A stretch of DNA of 60,132 nucleotides from Gemmatimonadota bacterium (GTDB lineage Bacteria; Latescibacterota; UBA2968), in NCBI GenBank assembly GCA_026706845.1, contig JAPOXY010000036.1:1-60132 (forward strand). The letters are read 5' to 3'. The position numbers and the translations under genes were made by a program. A model generated the notes under the pieces. The model saw nothing but the letters and a program-made list of their open reading frames with translations. It was not told the origin of the DNA and made no database searches. This document shows positions 50,859 to 60,132 of this stretch, one piece after another (position 1 is the stretch's first letter; the number at the start of each line of letters is the position of its first letter).

Positions 50859-52052
50859 ATGGCTAAATTTGTCGCGAATTACGATGAAGACAAGGTGCCC
50901 GATTACACATTGCCCGATCCATTGATTTTTGAAGATGGATCAAAGGTCGAAGATGCGGCCAGTTGGCAACAACGGCGGGCAGAGATTTTGTCTTTGTTTG
51001 AGACCCAGGTGTATGGCAAGATGCCGGGTGCCGCGACGGGCATGCGTTTTGAGACGCGGTTTGTGAATGGGGATGCGTTGGACGGGATTTGTAAGGAAGT
51101 TCGGGTTTACTTTTCTACAGATGCAGAACCGCGAATGGATATTTTAATTTTTTTGCCAAAAGACGCTGATGGACCCGTGCCGTTGTTTGTGGGATTGAAT
51201 TTTGGGGGGAATCACACCGTTCATGCCGATCCCAAAATCGCGCTGTCCGAGCGGTGGATGCGCTCGAAGACGGAGGGGGTTGTCGATCATCGGGCAACGG
51301 AAGTGGCGCGCGGTAAGGCTGCAAGCAGGTGGCCTGTGGGGCGGATTTTGGCAAGGGGCTACGGCTTGGCTACGATTTATTGCGGCGATCTGGATCCGGA
51401 TTATGACGATGGGTTTCAAAATGGCGTGCATCCGCTTTTTGATAGGCGAAATACTGGGGATGACTGGGGAGCTATTGGTGCTTGGGCTTGGGGATTGATG
51501 AGGGCGATGGATTATTTTGAAAGCGATGAGACGATTGATCACGTTCGGGTTGCCGTGATCGGGCATTCGCGATTGGGTAAGACAGCGCTGTGGGCTGGCG
51601 CGCAAGACGAGCGGTTTGCCCTTGTGATTTCAAATAATTCGGGATGTGGGGGTGCCGCGCTTTCCCGCCGTCGATTTGGCGAAACAGTGGGGCGGATTAA
51701 TACCAGTTTTCCTCACTGGTTTTGCGATAATTTTAAGCGGTATAATGAGCGCGAGGACGATTTACCCGTTGACCAGCATTTGCTCATTGCTCTGATGGCG
51801 CCTCGCCCGGTTTATGTAGCCAGTGCAGAAGAAGATCGCTGGGCGGATCCAAAGGGGGAGTTTTTGGGTGCGAAACACGCCGATGCGGTTTATCGTTTGT
51901 TGGGAACAGATGGTATGGTTGCTGAAAATATGCCGCGTGTTCACGAGCCGATTATGAGTCGCATTGGATATCATATTCGCGCAGGCGGTCACGATGTGAC
52001 GGATTACGATTGGGATCGGTATATGGATTTTGCCGATAAACATTGGCAGTGA
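50859..52052 (+). CDS. CE15-like glucuronoyl esterase/hydrolase
   Basis: A 397-residue alpha/beta hydrolase. The nucleophile elbow is GHSRLGK with Ser237, preceded by [17 protein letters not shown] and followed by [22 protein letters not shown]; the C-terminal [20 protein letters not shown] holds the catalytic histidine, as in CE15 enzymes that cleave glucuronate esters between lignin or other partners and xylan. No signal peptide is visible, so it may act on imported products. ATG 50859 follows AAGGAG. The next gene is a UxuA-like enzyme, fitting use of released glucuronate. Confidence 0.82.
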   Translation: MAKFVANYDEDKVPDYTLPDPLIFEDGSKVEDAASWQQRRAEILSLFETQVYGKMPGAATGMRFETRFVNGDALDGICKEVRVYFSTDAEPRMDILIFLPKDADGPVPLFVGLNFGGNHTVHADPKIALSERWMRSKTEGVVDHRATEVARGKAASRWPVGRILARGYGLATIYCGDLDPDYDDGFQNGVHPLFDRRNTGDDWGAIGAWAWGLMRAMDYFESDETIDHVRVAVIGHSRLGKTALWAGAQDERFALVISNNSGCGGAALSRRRFGETVGRINTSFPHWFCDNFKRYNEREDDLPVDQHLLIALMAPRPVYVASAEEDRWADPKGEFLGAKHADAVYRLLGTDGMVAENMPRVHEPIMSRIGYHIRAGGHDVTDYDWDRYMDFADKHWQ

Positions 52053-52086
52053 AGTTCGACGGGTGGTTGAACAGAAAGGAATAGTT

Positions 52087-53139
52087 ATGGCAACTCAAAC
52101 AGAACGATCTTACGCGCTTAAAGCTGTGCCGGGATTTTATTCGTCGTATTCGGGTATCCAGATTGCGGCGCAGACATCGGATAGTGCGAACGATGAAGAT
52201 TTGCAATTTATGCAGCAACTCGGCGTGGAATGGATGATGGTCGGCGTTGACGACCAGGAGAATCAGAATGCCGATTATTATAAGGCGTTGAAAGCGCGGT
52301 TTGCAAAATACGATTTGCAGATTTATCGCATTGCCAATCGCAGTGTGCATAATATGCCCGAAGTGACCCTGAATTTGCCGGGGCGCGATGAGAAGGTCGA
52401 GGAATTTATTACTTTTATTCGCAATCTGGGCGAGGCGGGTATTCCGTATAATACGTATGCACACATGGGCAATGGGATTTGGAGTTCGGGGCGCACAACG
52501 CGGCGCGGAGGCATGGATGCGCGGACGCTCGATATCGAGAATGCCATAGGGCATTGGGACGGTCAAATTTTTGAAGGAAAATTGACACATGGGCGGGTAT
52601 ATAGCGAAGATGAGCTTTGGGAGAATTACGAGTATATGATCCGCAAGGTCGCGCCTGTTGCCGAGGAATCAGGTGTTTATATCGGCATTCATCCCGATGA
52701 TCCTCCCGTGTATCCTCTGGGTGGGATTCCGCGCTGTATGTTTGGCAATTTTAAGGGGTACAAGCAGGCGATGGATATTGCGGATAGTCCAAATATCGGG
52801 GTTTGTTTGTGCGTGGGGTGCTGGCTCGAAGGGGGTAAAGAAGGCATGGGCGTGGATGTGATTGAGGCTATTCACTATTTTGCTAGCCGTAAGAAGCTGT
52901 TTAAGGTGCATTTTCGCAATGTTTCAAATCCAATGCCAGAGCCGTGGGCAGAGACTTTGATGGACGATGGGTACCAGGATATGCATGCGGTGATGAAAGC
53001 TCTGCGGGAGGTGGGGTTTGACGGGGCGATTATTCCCGATCATATCCCGCAGATTCTGGGAGGTCATCGCGCGGGGGTGGCGTATTCGATTGCCTATATG
53101 CGCGCGCTGGTTCAAGCCGTGAATAACGAAGCGGGTTGA
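52087..53139 (+). CDS. Mannonate dehydratase-like TIM-barrel protein
   Basis: A 350-residue protein of the xylose isomerase-like/UxuA superfamily. Features are LGVEWMMVGVD, YNTYAHMGNGIW, IGIHPDDPPVYPLGGIPRCMF (metal ligands), VCLCVGCWLEGG, KVHFRNVSNPMP and IIPDHIPQILGG. UxuA dehydrates mannonate to 2-keto-3-deoxygluconate in glucuronate breakdown; it is slightly shorter than classical UxuA (about 390), so a related sugar-acid dehydratase is possible. ATG 52087 has AAAGGA about 9 bases upstream. It follows the CE15 gene by 34 bases. Confidence 0.78.
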   Translation: MATQTERSYALKAVPGFYSSYSGIQIAAQTSDSANDEDLQFMQQLGVEWMMVGVDDQENQNADYYKALKARFAKYDLQIYRIANRSVHNMPEVTLNLPGRDEKVEEFITFIRNLGEAGIPYNTYAHMGNGIWSSGRTTRRGGMDARTLDIENAIGHWDGQIFEGKLTHGRVYSEDELWENYEYMIRKVAPVAEESGVYIGIHPDDPPVYPLGGIPRCMFGNFKGYKQAMDIADSPNIGVCLCVGCWLEGGKEGMGVDVIEAIHYFASRKKLFKVHFRNVSNPMPEPWAETLMDDGYQDMHAVMKALREVGFDGAIIPDHIPQILGGHRAGVAYSIAYMRALVQAVNNEAG

Positions 53140-53150
53140 GGCGATAGGGA

Positions 53151-54614
53151 TTACGGTCCACGTTTGCCCGTCGCGATGATTGTGCCAGCGGGCAATAATG
53201 CGTCAAGGCGGTTTGGTAGATCGTCGCCGATGCTGTGCAGCCATGTCATGAGTTGGTCGCGCAGGTCGTTTTCTGCGGTTGCTATGTGGGGTTGCCCACT
53301 CAGGTTTTTCACTTCATGTGGATCGGTTTGAAGGTCGTAAAATTCGTCGATGTCTTGCGGATTCCACACGTATTTGTAACGCTCGTTGCGAATGGCGCGC
53401 ACTTCAAAGCTATAACCGTTGTAGCGGTAGTAGGTGCCATAGGCAATTTGTGGCCAGTCTGGGGGACGGCTTTGCGTCCCAACGAGTGGGAGAAGGTTGC
53501 GGCCTTCGCGCGGTTGGTCAGGGGATGCTTCGGCGCGGATGAGAGAGAAGAGGGTTTCGCCGATGTCGAGCAATGAGACATAAGCATCCTGGGTTGCAGG
53601 CGGTGTGTTGGGCGCGCGGATGATGAGTGGGATGCGCCAGACTTCTTCGTAAAAATAAGCCCCTTTGTCAAATCGGTTGTGTGCGCCTTCCATGTCGCCG
53701 TGGTCAGATGTGAAGACAACGGTTGTGGTGTCGGCGAGGTCGAGGCGGTATAGGGCGTCGAGTATGCGCCCGATGGCTTCATCGACCATTGTGATGTGTG
53801 CGTGGGAATAGGCGATGACGGTTTTCCATTCTTCTTCGTCGAGGGGGGAGGTGTCCATGCATCCCCACCAGGGTGTCGAATGGAACCAGGGGCGTCCCTC
53901 GCAGTTGTCGTTCAGGTTTGTGGGAAGTTCGACGCGCGTGCGGAGTTCTTCGGCGAGTTTGACGTATTCTTCGGGCAGGTGATGCGGAAAGTGTGGCGGT
54001 GCGGAAGATACGGTGAGAAAGAAGGGTTTGTTTTGGTGGCTCTTAGCCCACGTTTCGAGAAATTTTACGCCTTTGTTCACAGTGGGAAAGGGTTGGATAT
54101 TTTCTTTTGGTTGCGGTGAATCTCCCCAAAATGGCGCGCGTCCTTTGATGAGGTTTTTGGTTTGGTTGGCGTAGCTGGCAACTGTTTTTGCGTAGGTGTG
54201 GTCATTTGTTTGTGGGTGGTATGGCTTTGAGTGTATTTCGATATTGGGATCAAAGCCGTGTGCGCCGCGTTTTTCCGGGTTGATATGCCCGAGGTGCCAC
54301 TTGCCGTAGTAACCGACGTGATAGCCGAGACGCACGGCTTCGTCGATCCAGGTTTTTTGATGGAGTGGCATGGATTCCTGAAGGGAATAGCCGACGGATT
54401 GGTTGTCGTAAACGCCATTTTGATGCGGCCAGCGAGCCGTGAGCAGTGTACCCCGAGCGGGTGTGCAGAGGGGGCAAGATGTGAAAGCATTTGTGAATAC
54501 CGTGCCTTCGGATGATAGGCGATCAATATTCGGCGTGGGAATGTCGGCACCGAGAAAGCCAAATGCCCATGCAGGCCATTGGTCGGTGAGGATGAATACT
54601 ATATTTTGCGTCAT
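53151..54614 (-). CDS. Type I sulfatase
   Basis: A 487-residue alkaline phosphatase-superfamily enzyme. IVFILTDQWP gives the first metal aspartate, CTPAR (Cys50-Arg54) is the site converted to formylglycine, followed by GTLLTARWPHQNGVY; YGKWHLGH and FTSDHGDMEGAHN complete the site. It removes sulfate esters, perhaps from marine polysaccharides. No signal peptide is visible from the ATG at 54614; a longer frame to 54704 does not provide a convincing one. It converges on the UxuA-like gene. No maturation enzyme is in the window. Confidence 0.9.
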   Translation of the reverse strand: MTQNIVFILTDQWPAWAFGFLGADIPTPNIDRLSSEGTVFTNAFTSCPLCTPARGTLLTARWPHQNGVYDNQSVGYSLQESMPLHQKTWIDEAVRLGYHVGYYGKWHLGHINPEKRGAHGFDPNIEIHSKPYHPQTNDHTYAKTVASYANQTKNLIKGRAPFWGDSPQPKENIQPFPTVNKGVKFLETWAKSHQNKPFFLTVSSAPPHFPHHLPEEYVKLAEELRTRVELPTNLNDNCEGRPWFHSTPWWGCMDTSPLDEEEWKTVIAYSHAHITMVDEAIGRILDALYRLDLADTTTVVFTSDHGDMEGAHNRFDKGAYFYEEVWRIPLIIRAPNTPPATQDAYVSLLDIGETLFSLIRAEASPDQPREGRNLLPLVGTQSRPPDWPQIAYGTYYRYNGYSFEVRAIRNERYKYVWNPQDIDEFYDLQTDPHEVKNLSGQPHIATAENDLRDQLMTWLHSIGDDLPNRLDALLPAGTIIATGKRGP

Positions 54615-54691
54615 GAGAATTTCTGTGTTGATAAATGATGTTGCGTACAATAAACCGATCTTTGGGATATTTCGCAATCTCAGATTTGCCC

Positions 54692-54720
54692 TTGATAGAT
54701 GCACATAGAGTCACTATATT
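54692..54720 (+). promoter_or_regulatory. Promoter of the parE-parC operon
   Basis: TTGATA (54692-54697), 17-base spacer, TATATT (54715-54720), about 105 bases before the parE start and reading away from the sulfatase gene. Confidence 0.65.
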
Positions 54721-54825
54721 ATATCACCTCTTACTCCTCCCCTGATTTTATCCATCGCACGCTGTTTTTCCTTCCCCATGTCCTTTCTGTTATCTTCACC
54801 TTCCAAACAAGGGCGGGAATATATT

Positions 54826-56706
54826 ATGGCAACGGCAATAAAATCGCGCACTTCCAATGCTACACAACTCGATTTGCTCTCGTCATCCAGAAGTAATAGT
54901 AAAGCCAATGGCAAGAACAATGGCGCCCATAATTACGACGAGAGCAAGATTAAAACCCTTTCTTCGCTCGAGCATATTCGGTTGCGCACGGGTATGTACA
55001 TTGGGCGGCTCGGATCGGGTACCGATCCCGACGACGGTATATACGTTTTGCTCAAAGAGGTGGTGGATAATGCCGTCGATGAATTTATTTCGGGATTTGG
55101 CACAAAAATCGATGTGACTATTGACGCCAATCACGTCAGTGTGCGCGACTATGGGCGCGGCGTTCCGCTGGGCAAAATTGTCGAATGCGTTTCTGTGATC
55201 AATACCGGTGCCAAATACAACGACGATGTTTTCCAATTTAGCGTGGGCCTCAATGGCGTGGGTAGCAAAGCGGTCAACGCGCTTTCTACGGATTTTCGCG
55301 TGGTGGCCTATCGCGATGGCAAGTACGCCGAAGCCCGCTTTACGCGTGGGAAACTCATTGGCGAAAAAAAGGGGCGGATTCGGGAACCAGATGGCTCCCT
55401 TTTTGAGTTCACGCCCGATCCTGAAATTTTTGACGAATACGATTACAATTTCGAATACGTCGAGCGCCGCATGTGGAATTACGCCTGCCTCAATAGCGGC
55501 CTCACGCTCGTTTTTAACAAACAGAAATTTGTCTCCAGGCGCGGCTTGCTCGATTTTCTCAGCCGCGAGGTCGATGATTCGGCACTTTATGAACCCGCGT
55601 ATTACAAGGGGCAATATCTCGAATTTGCATTTACCCATACGTCCAATTATGGGGAAAATTATTTTTCTTTTGTCAATGGGCAATACACCATCGATGGTGG
55701 CACGCATCAAAGTGCTTTTCGAGAGGGTATCTTAAAAGGCGTCAATGAGTTTTACAAGAAGAATTACAGTGGCGTGGATGTGCGGGAATCCATCAACGGC
55801 GCTGTTGCGGTCAAGCTCAAAGAGCCCGTTTTTGAGTCGCAAACAAAAAACAAACTCGGCAATACCGAAGTGCGCTCGTGGATTGTTTCTGAAACGCGTA
55901 GCGCGGTGGTCGATTTTTTGCACAAGAATACCACGGCGGCGCAAAAGCTTCAGGAGAAGATCAACCACAATGAGCGCCTGCGCCGAGAACTCAACGATGT
56001 AAAGAAAAAGGCAAAGGAAGTCGCCCGCAAGGTTTCCATCAAAATTCCGCATTTCAAGGATTGTAAATATCACAAGGGCGATAAAAAAGGTGGCAATGAA
56101 TCTACTATTTTTATCACCGAAGGTCCATCTGCTGCCGGGTCTATGGTTGCCGCGCGGGATGTGGAGACTCAGGCTATTTTTGGTCTGAAGGGCGTGCCCC
56201 TCAATGTGTTTGGAAAAACAAAAGCCGCGATTTACAAGAATGAAGAGCTCTACAATCTCATGACGGCTTTGGGCATTGAAGACAGCGTTGAAAATCTCCG
56301 TTTCAACAATGTGGTTATTGCCACTGATGCGGATTACGATGGCTTTCACATCCGCAATTTGCTGATGACCTTTTTCCTCAATTATTTCGAAGAACTCGTT
56401 ACTTCTGGTCATGTCTATATTCTGGAGACGCCAATTTTTCGCGTTCGCAATAGCCGCGAAACGCGCTATTGTTATAGCGAAAAAGAACGCAATCAGGCCG
56501 TTGCTGATTTGCGAAATCCCGAGGTTACGCGCTTCAAAGGATTGGGGGAGATTTCTCCCGGTGAATTTGGACAATTCATCGGAGAGGATATGCGCCTGAT
56601 CAAAGTCGGCGTGCGCTCGCTCGCCGAGGTTCCAACGACCCTCGAATTTTATATGGGCAAGAATACGCCCGACCGCAGAGACTATATTGTAGAGCATTTG
56701 ATTTAG
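54826..56706 (+). CDS. parE: DNA topoisomerase IV subunit B-like ATPase
   Basis: A 626-residue type IIA topoisomerase ATPase subunit. The GHKL domain has EVVDNAVDEF, RDYGRGVP and GLNGVGSKAVNALS; the TOPRIM domain has FITEGPSAAGS and TDADYDGFHI; the end has RFKGLGEISPGEF. The first 35 residues are a Ser/Asn-rich, poorly conserved lead. It lacks the PAD insert of gyrase B and fits ParE of the Bacteroidota-like type. Ribosome site GGGCGGGAA is weak. parC follows by 10 bases. Confidence 0.9.
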   Translation: MATAIKSRTSNATQLDLLSSSRSNSKANGKNNGAHNYDESKIKTLSSLEHIRLRTGMYIGRLGSGTDPDDGIYVLLKEVVDNAVDEFISGFGTKIDVTIDANHVSVRDYGRGVPLGKIVECVSVINTGAKYNDDVFQFSVGLNGVGSKAVNALSTDFRVVAYRDGKYAEARFTRGKLIGEKKGRIREPDGSLFEFTPDPEIFDEYDYNFEYVERRMWNYACLNSGLTLVFNKQKFVSRRGLLDFLSREVDDSALYEPAYYKGQYLEFAFTHTSNYGENYFSFVNGQYTIDGGTHQSAFREGILKGVNEFYKKNYSGVDVRESINGAVAVKLKEPVFESQTKNKLGNTEVRSWIVSETRSAVVDFLHKNTTAAQKLQEKINHNERLRRELNDVKKKAKEVARKVSIKIPHFKDCKYHKGDKKGGNESTIFITEGPSAAGSMVAARDVETQAIFGLKGVPLNVFGKTKAAIYKNEELYNLMTALGIEDSVENLRFNNVVIATDADYDGFHIRNLLMTFFLNYFEELVTSGHVYILETPIFRVRNSRETRYCYSEKERNQAVADLRNPEVTRFKGLGEISPGEFGQFIGEDMRLIKVGVRSLAEVPTTLEFYMGKNTPDRRDYIVEHLI

Positions 56707-56716
56707 AGGATGAAAA

Positions 56717-58618
56717 ATGGCTTATATCGACAAGTTATTTGACCAGTATTTTTTAGAACACGCTTCTTATGTCGTGAAGGATAGGGCGATTCCCGACATT
56801 GACGATGGTCTCAAGCCCGTACAGCGCCGCATTTTACACGCGCTTAAAGAGCAGGACGATGGGAAATTTCACAAGGTAGCCAATGTCGTGGGGCAGACGA
56901 TGAAATATCACCCCCACGGCGATCAGTCGATTTACGGCGCGCTGGTTCATCTGGCGAACAAAGATATGTTTATCGATAAACAGGGCAATTTCGGCAATAT
57001 TTATACTGGCGACGAAGCCTCGGCTGCGCGCTATATCGAATGCCGATTGACCCCGCTCGCCAAAGATGTGCTCTTTAATCCGGAAATTACCGAATACATT
57101 GAATCCTACGATGGTCGCAATAACGAACCCGTTGTTTTTCCAGCGAAGATTCCCGTGCTTCTCGCGCAGGGTACCGAAGGTATTGCGCCGGGCATGACCA
57201 CGCGGGTGTTGTCCCACAATTTGATCGAATTGTTGCAGGCGCAAATTGCCTATCTGCAGGGGGAGGATTTTCAGGTCTTTCCCGATTTTGCGCCGGGCGG
57301 TTTTGTCGATGTGACCGAGTACGCCGATGGCAATGGCAAAGTGCTCGTGCGTGCCAAACTCGATACCAAAAATTCCAAACGCATTGTCGTGCGCGAATTG
57401 CCTTTTGGATCTACGTCTGACTCTCTCATCGCTTCGATTGAAGGTGCAGCCCGGAAAAACAAGCTCAAAATCGCGGGTATTAGCGATTATACGGGTGAGG
57501 AAGTCGAAATTGAAATTCGCCTTGCCCGGGGCGTGCATACCAAAGATACGGTGGATGCGCTTTACGCTTTTACCGACTGCGAGCAATCGATCAGTGTCAA
57601 TGCTCTGGTCATTAAAGACAACCGTCCCCATATCGCTACGGTGAGCGATATTCTCAAACACAATGCCGACCGATTGGTCGATATTCTCAGGGCAGAGCTT
57701 AAAATTGAGCAGAGCCAGGTGCGGGACAGGTTGCACGCCAGGACTCTCGAACAGGTTTTTATCGAGAATCGCGTTTACAAAGCAATTGAGGATGTCGCCG
57801 ATTCCAGTGCGATTCACGAGGCGATACGCACGGGTTTGGAGCCTTTTCTCAGCACAATCAGGCGCAAGGTCACGGCAGAAGATCTCGATACGCTTTTACA
57901 AATTCCCATTCGGCGCATTTCACTTTACGATATCACCAGAGCAAAAAGAGAGATGCGTGAGATGCGCGCGCGGCTCAGAGAGATCAAGACCAATCTCGAT
58001 AATATCACGGGCTTTACCATTGATTTTCTGGAATATCTGGTTGATCAGTACAAGGACAAGTATCCCCGACGTACTGAGGTCACTTCTTTTGATCAGGTGG
58101 ATGCACGCGAAGTGGCGCAGCGCAATCTCAAGTTGCGCTATGATAAGAAGACGGGCTATCTGGGTTATGATGTCAACGGTAGCACGCTTATGGATGTGTC
58201 GCAATACGACCGCGTGCTCGTGATCCGCAAAAATGGCACTTATTCTCTGCACGAAGCACCCGACCGTCTCTTTGTGGATAAGGGTATGCTATTTTGCGAT
58301 TTTGTCGATTCCGAACGGGTGTACACGGTTATTTACCGGGATAAGAAGACCAATTATCCCTGTATCAAACGCTGCAAGCTCGATACATTTATTCTGAATA
58401 GGGGATACGAACTCGTGCCTCCGGGATGCCGTTTGCTCAAGCTCACAACTGATCGCGATGTCGAGGTTCACGTGTCGTATAAACCCAAACCCCGCCTGCG
58501 TATTCTCAATGAAGAATTTGCGATCGAAGACTATGCGGTTCGCGGCAAGACTGCCAAAGGCATGCGCCTATCAGCGCGCGAGGTCAAAAGTGCCAAATTT
58601 GTAAAGCCTAAAGTTTGA
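56717..58618 (+). CDS. parC: DNA topoisomerase IV subunit A-like, compact form
   Basis: A 633-residue cleavage subunit. IPDIDDGLKPVQRRILHAL and KYHPHGDQSIYGALV are standard; the catalytic tyrosine is Tyr106 in ASAARYIECRLTPLA, where most family members read RYTEARL. The tower and coiled coil follow (ITRAKREMREMRARLREIKTNL). The C-terminal region after about residue 480 is only about 150 residues, so a reduced propeller is expected and a full six-blade one is not possible; classical ParC/GyrA is 750-900. Ribosome site GAGGATGA. It works with the ParE-like subunit upstream. Confidence 0.9.
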   Translation: MAYIDKLFDQYFLEHASYVVKDRAIPDIDDGLKPVQRRILHALKEQDDGKFHKVANVVGQTMKYHPHGDQSIYGALVHLANKDMFIDKQGNFGNIYTGDEASAARYIECRLTPLAKDVLFNPEITEYIESYDGRNNEPVVFPAKIPVLLAQGTEGIAPGMTTRVLSHNLIELLQAQIAYLQGEDFQVFPDFAPGGFVDVTEYADGNGKVLVRAKLDTKNSKRIVVRELPFGSTSDSLIASIEGAARKNKLKIAGISDYTGEEVEIEIRLARGVHTKDTVDALYAFTDCEQSISVNALVIKDNRPHIATVSDILKHNADRLVDILRAELKIEQSQVRDRLHARTLEQVFIENRVYKAIEDVADSSAIHEAIRTGLEPFLSTIRRKVTAEDLDTLLQIPIRRISLYDITRAKREMREMRARLREIKTNLDNITGFTIDFLEYLVDQYKDKYPRRTEVTSFDQVDAREVAQRNLKLRYDKKTGYLGYDVNGSTLMDVSQYDRVLVIRKNGTYSLHEAPDRLFVDKGMLFCDFVDSERVYTVIYRDKKTNYPCIKRCKLDTFILNRGYELVPPGCRLLKLTTDRDVEVHVSYKPKPRLRILNEEFAIEDYAVRGKTAKGMRLSAREVKSAKFVKPKV

Positions 58619-58635
58619 AAAGTGGGGGAACCTCA

Positions 58636-59967
58636 ATGAGCAGTGCTGCTTCTATTGATTTACGCGATGTGCGAAAGCAGGATTTGAATCACGTATGGCA
58701 TCCTTTGATGCAATATGAGGGTAAGAGCGAAGACGATTTGCTCGTTATTGTGTCGGCGGATGGGTGTGAGATCACGGATTCGGATGGGAAAACTTACCTC
58801 GATGCGTATGGCGGGATATGGAATGTCAATGTGGGGTATGGTCGGGATGAGATTGTCGAAGCTGTGTATGAACAGATGAAAACACTCCCGTTTTATCCCA
58901 TGACGCAGATCAATGTGCCCGCGGCGCGACTCGCTGCGCGGTTGGCGGAATTGTCACCGGGCGATCTCAATCATTTCTTTTTTGTAAATAGCGGTTCAGA
59001 GGCAAATGAAACCGCTATTAAAGTTGCGCGACAATACGGCAGGGCGACGCATCCGGGCGAGAGTCGCTTTAAAATTATCTGCCGGTATAAGGGCTATCAC
59101 GGTTTTACGATGGGGGCTATGTCTGCGACCGGGCAGGTGAGACGACGCGCGCCGTTTGAACCCCTGGCGCCGGGATTTATTCACGTTGAATTGCCCACTG
59201 ACGATGACCACGGGGCGGATGAGATTGCGCGGGTTATCGAACGCGAGGGTCCCGATACGGTCGCTGCTGTGCTTGCAGAACCCGTCGTCGGTGGTGGCGG
59301 CGTGCATGTCCCGCCAGATGATTATTTTCCCGCTTTGCGCGATGTATGCGACCACTATGGTTGTTTGCTGATGTTTGATGAGGTGATCACTGGTTTTGGG
59401 CGCACCGGAAAATTGTTCGCTGCCGAGCACTGGGGTGTTGTGCCCGATGTGATGACGATTGCCAAGGGCGTGTCGAGCGGGTACCTGCCGCTGGGGGCCT
59501 GTGCTGTTACCGAAAAGGTCTGGTCGGCATTTTTGGGAGGGGCGGATGAGGGAAAAGAATTTGCTCAGGTTTCCACGTATGGCGGGCATCCAGCATGTTG
59601 TGCTGCGGCGCTGGCCAATATCGAAATTCTGACCCGGGAACGGCTGTGGGAAAATTCGGAAACTGTGGGTGCGTACTTGTTGGCACGGCTCAAAGATATG
59701 TCATCGCCTTTGATCAAAGAAGTTAGAGGTCTGGGGCTTATGCTCGCGGTTGAGCTTCAAAGCGAGGATGGATCGGAACTGGACAGAGAGAGGACAAACA
59801 AGTTTGGCAGTGCGCTTCGAGATGCAGGTGTGATTACCGGGAAGATGAGTCATGTTATGGTCGGGTCAGAGCCTGTTTTTACACTGGCACCCCCTCTGAT
59901 TCTTACGGAGGAGCAAGCCGACCGAATAGCAGGTGCGTTTGTGACTGCGTTGCGGGCTATAAGCTAA
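58636..59967 (+). CDS. Class III (omega) aminotransferase
   Basis: A 443-residue PLP enzyme. VWHPLMQYE at the start, NSGSEANETAIKVARQY, YKGYHGFTMGAMSATG, MFDEVITGFGRTGKLFAAEHW and the PLP lysine in TIAKGVSSGYLPLGA are all typical. Likely substrates are taurine, beta-alanine, putrescine or similar amines with pyruvate as acceptor; not resolvable here. GGGGGAA precedes the ATG. It begins 17 bases after parC and may be read through, and a symporter gene follows. Confidence 0.9.
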   Translation: MSSAASIDLRDVRKQDLNHVWHPLMQYEGKSEDDLLVIVSADGCEITDSDGKTYLDAYGGIWNVNVGYGRDEIVEAVYEQMKTLPFYPMTQINVPAARLAARLAELSPGDLNHFFFVNSGSEANETAIKVARQYGRATHPGESRFKIICRYKGYHGFTMGAMSATGQVRRRAPFEPLAPGFIHVELPTDDDHGADEIARVIEREGPDTVAAVLAEPVVGGGGVHVPPDDYFPALRDVCDHYGCLLMFDEVITGFGRTGKLFAAEHWGVVPDVMTIAKGVSSGYLPLGACAVTEKVWSAFLGGADEGKEFAQVSTYGGHPACCAAALANIEILTRERLWENSETVGAYLLARLKDMSSPLIKEVRGLGLMLAVELQSEDGSELDRERTNKFGSALRDAGVITGKMSHVMVGSEPVFTLAPPLILTEEQADRIAGAFVTALRAIS

Positions 59968-60026
59968 GTTGATAAATTCGCGGGCTGTTTAGATTTTTCG
60001 CCCCTGCGATCACCACCGGAGTACGC

Positions 60027-60132
60027 ATGCACCTGAGTTGGATTGACTATGCCATCGTTCTCGTCTATGTCGGCGGTACCATCGTCGCTGGCACGTTGGC
60101 GCGAGGTGCCATCAAGGGCATCTCCGACTTCC
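60027..60132 (+). CDS. Sodium:solute symporter family protein, partial (runs off the window)
   Basis: The first 35 codons: MHLSWIDYAIVLVYVGGTIV begins the first membrane segment and continues to KGISDF, the opening typical of SSS-family symporters. CCGGAG lies about 8 bases before the ATG. Its place after the aminotransferase suggests uptake of the amine or acid substrate. Confidence 0.7.
   Translation, partial: MHLSWIDYAIVLVYVGGTIVAGTLARGAIKGISDF

Noticed and set aside
55732-56697. 321-codon minus-strand ORF
   Set aside because: Antisense to parE; composition is that of a shadow frame.
56834-57817. 327-codon minus-strand ORF
   Set aside because: Antisense to parC with no recognisable motif.

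Overview
The window is about 60 kb of dense bacterial chromosome with roughly 50 genes, short gaps, and a mix of ATG, GTG and TTG starts. The gene content suggests an uncultured Gram-negative, probably from the FCB/Latescibacterota-Poribacteria neighbourhood: DUF6785 membrane protein, sulfatase, CE15-type esterase with a UxuA-like enzyme, LarA-like DUF2088 protein, a compact topoisomerase IV pair, DUF4159/DUF4175 proteins and outer-membrane barrels. This placement is inferred from gene families; no rRNA or other marker settles it. No rRNA or tRNA gene was seen.

1-17.9 kb holds housekeeping and envelope genes: a quinone oxidoreductase, a Nudix hydrolase and a primary-type sigma factor on the plus strand, then a long minus-strand series (DUF4432 epimerase, YkgJ cysteine-cluster protein, DUF4159, DUF4175, TPR protein, secreted protein, MoxR ATPase, MurD). 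A divergent plus-strand operon follows: a MurC/Mpl-type ligase, LD-carboxypeptidase, M48 lipoprotein protease and AsmA-like protein. The ligase and carboxypeptidase pair looks like murein-peptide recycling.

17.9-27.5 kb is accessory and visibly decaying. It has an unlisted 37-aa membrane protein, a clan AA aspartic protease, a type I-E CRISPR array of four repeats plus one degenerate repeat, and a cas3 gene cut off mid-helicase exactly at the first repeat. A PemK/MazF-type toxin-antitoxin pair, a WYL regulator, and an MNT/HEPN pair whose HEPN partner carries a frameshift come next. A chimeric patch then joins the 3' end of a RecB/Cas4-like nuclease gene to the tails of the AsmA-like and 37-aa genes. 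A glycosidase-like gene sits between the two copies of the nuclease tail. The intact nuclease and aroA close this region.

27.5-50.4 kb returns to core functions: dnaE, then on the minus strand the cell-elongation operon (SPOR lipoprotein, LysM lytic transglycosylase, MreD, PBP2, RodA), then mtnA with rsfS and a LytR_C protein, a secreted barrel-like protein, and an operon of Fe-alcohol dehydrogenase, LarA-like protein, pyrC and carA. A 1002-aa protease/propeller/outer-membrane barrel fusion and a DUF6785 transporter-like protein follow.

50.5-60.1 kb carries a zinc-ribbon protein, CE15 esterase and UxuA-like enzyme (probable glucuronate use), a sulfatase, parE-parC, a class III aminotransferase and the first part of a sodium:solute symporter that runs off the window.
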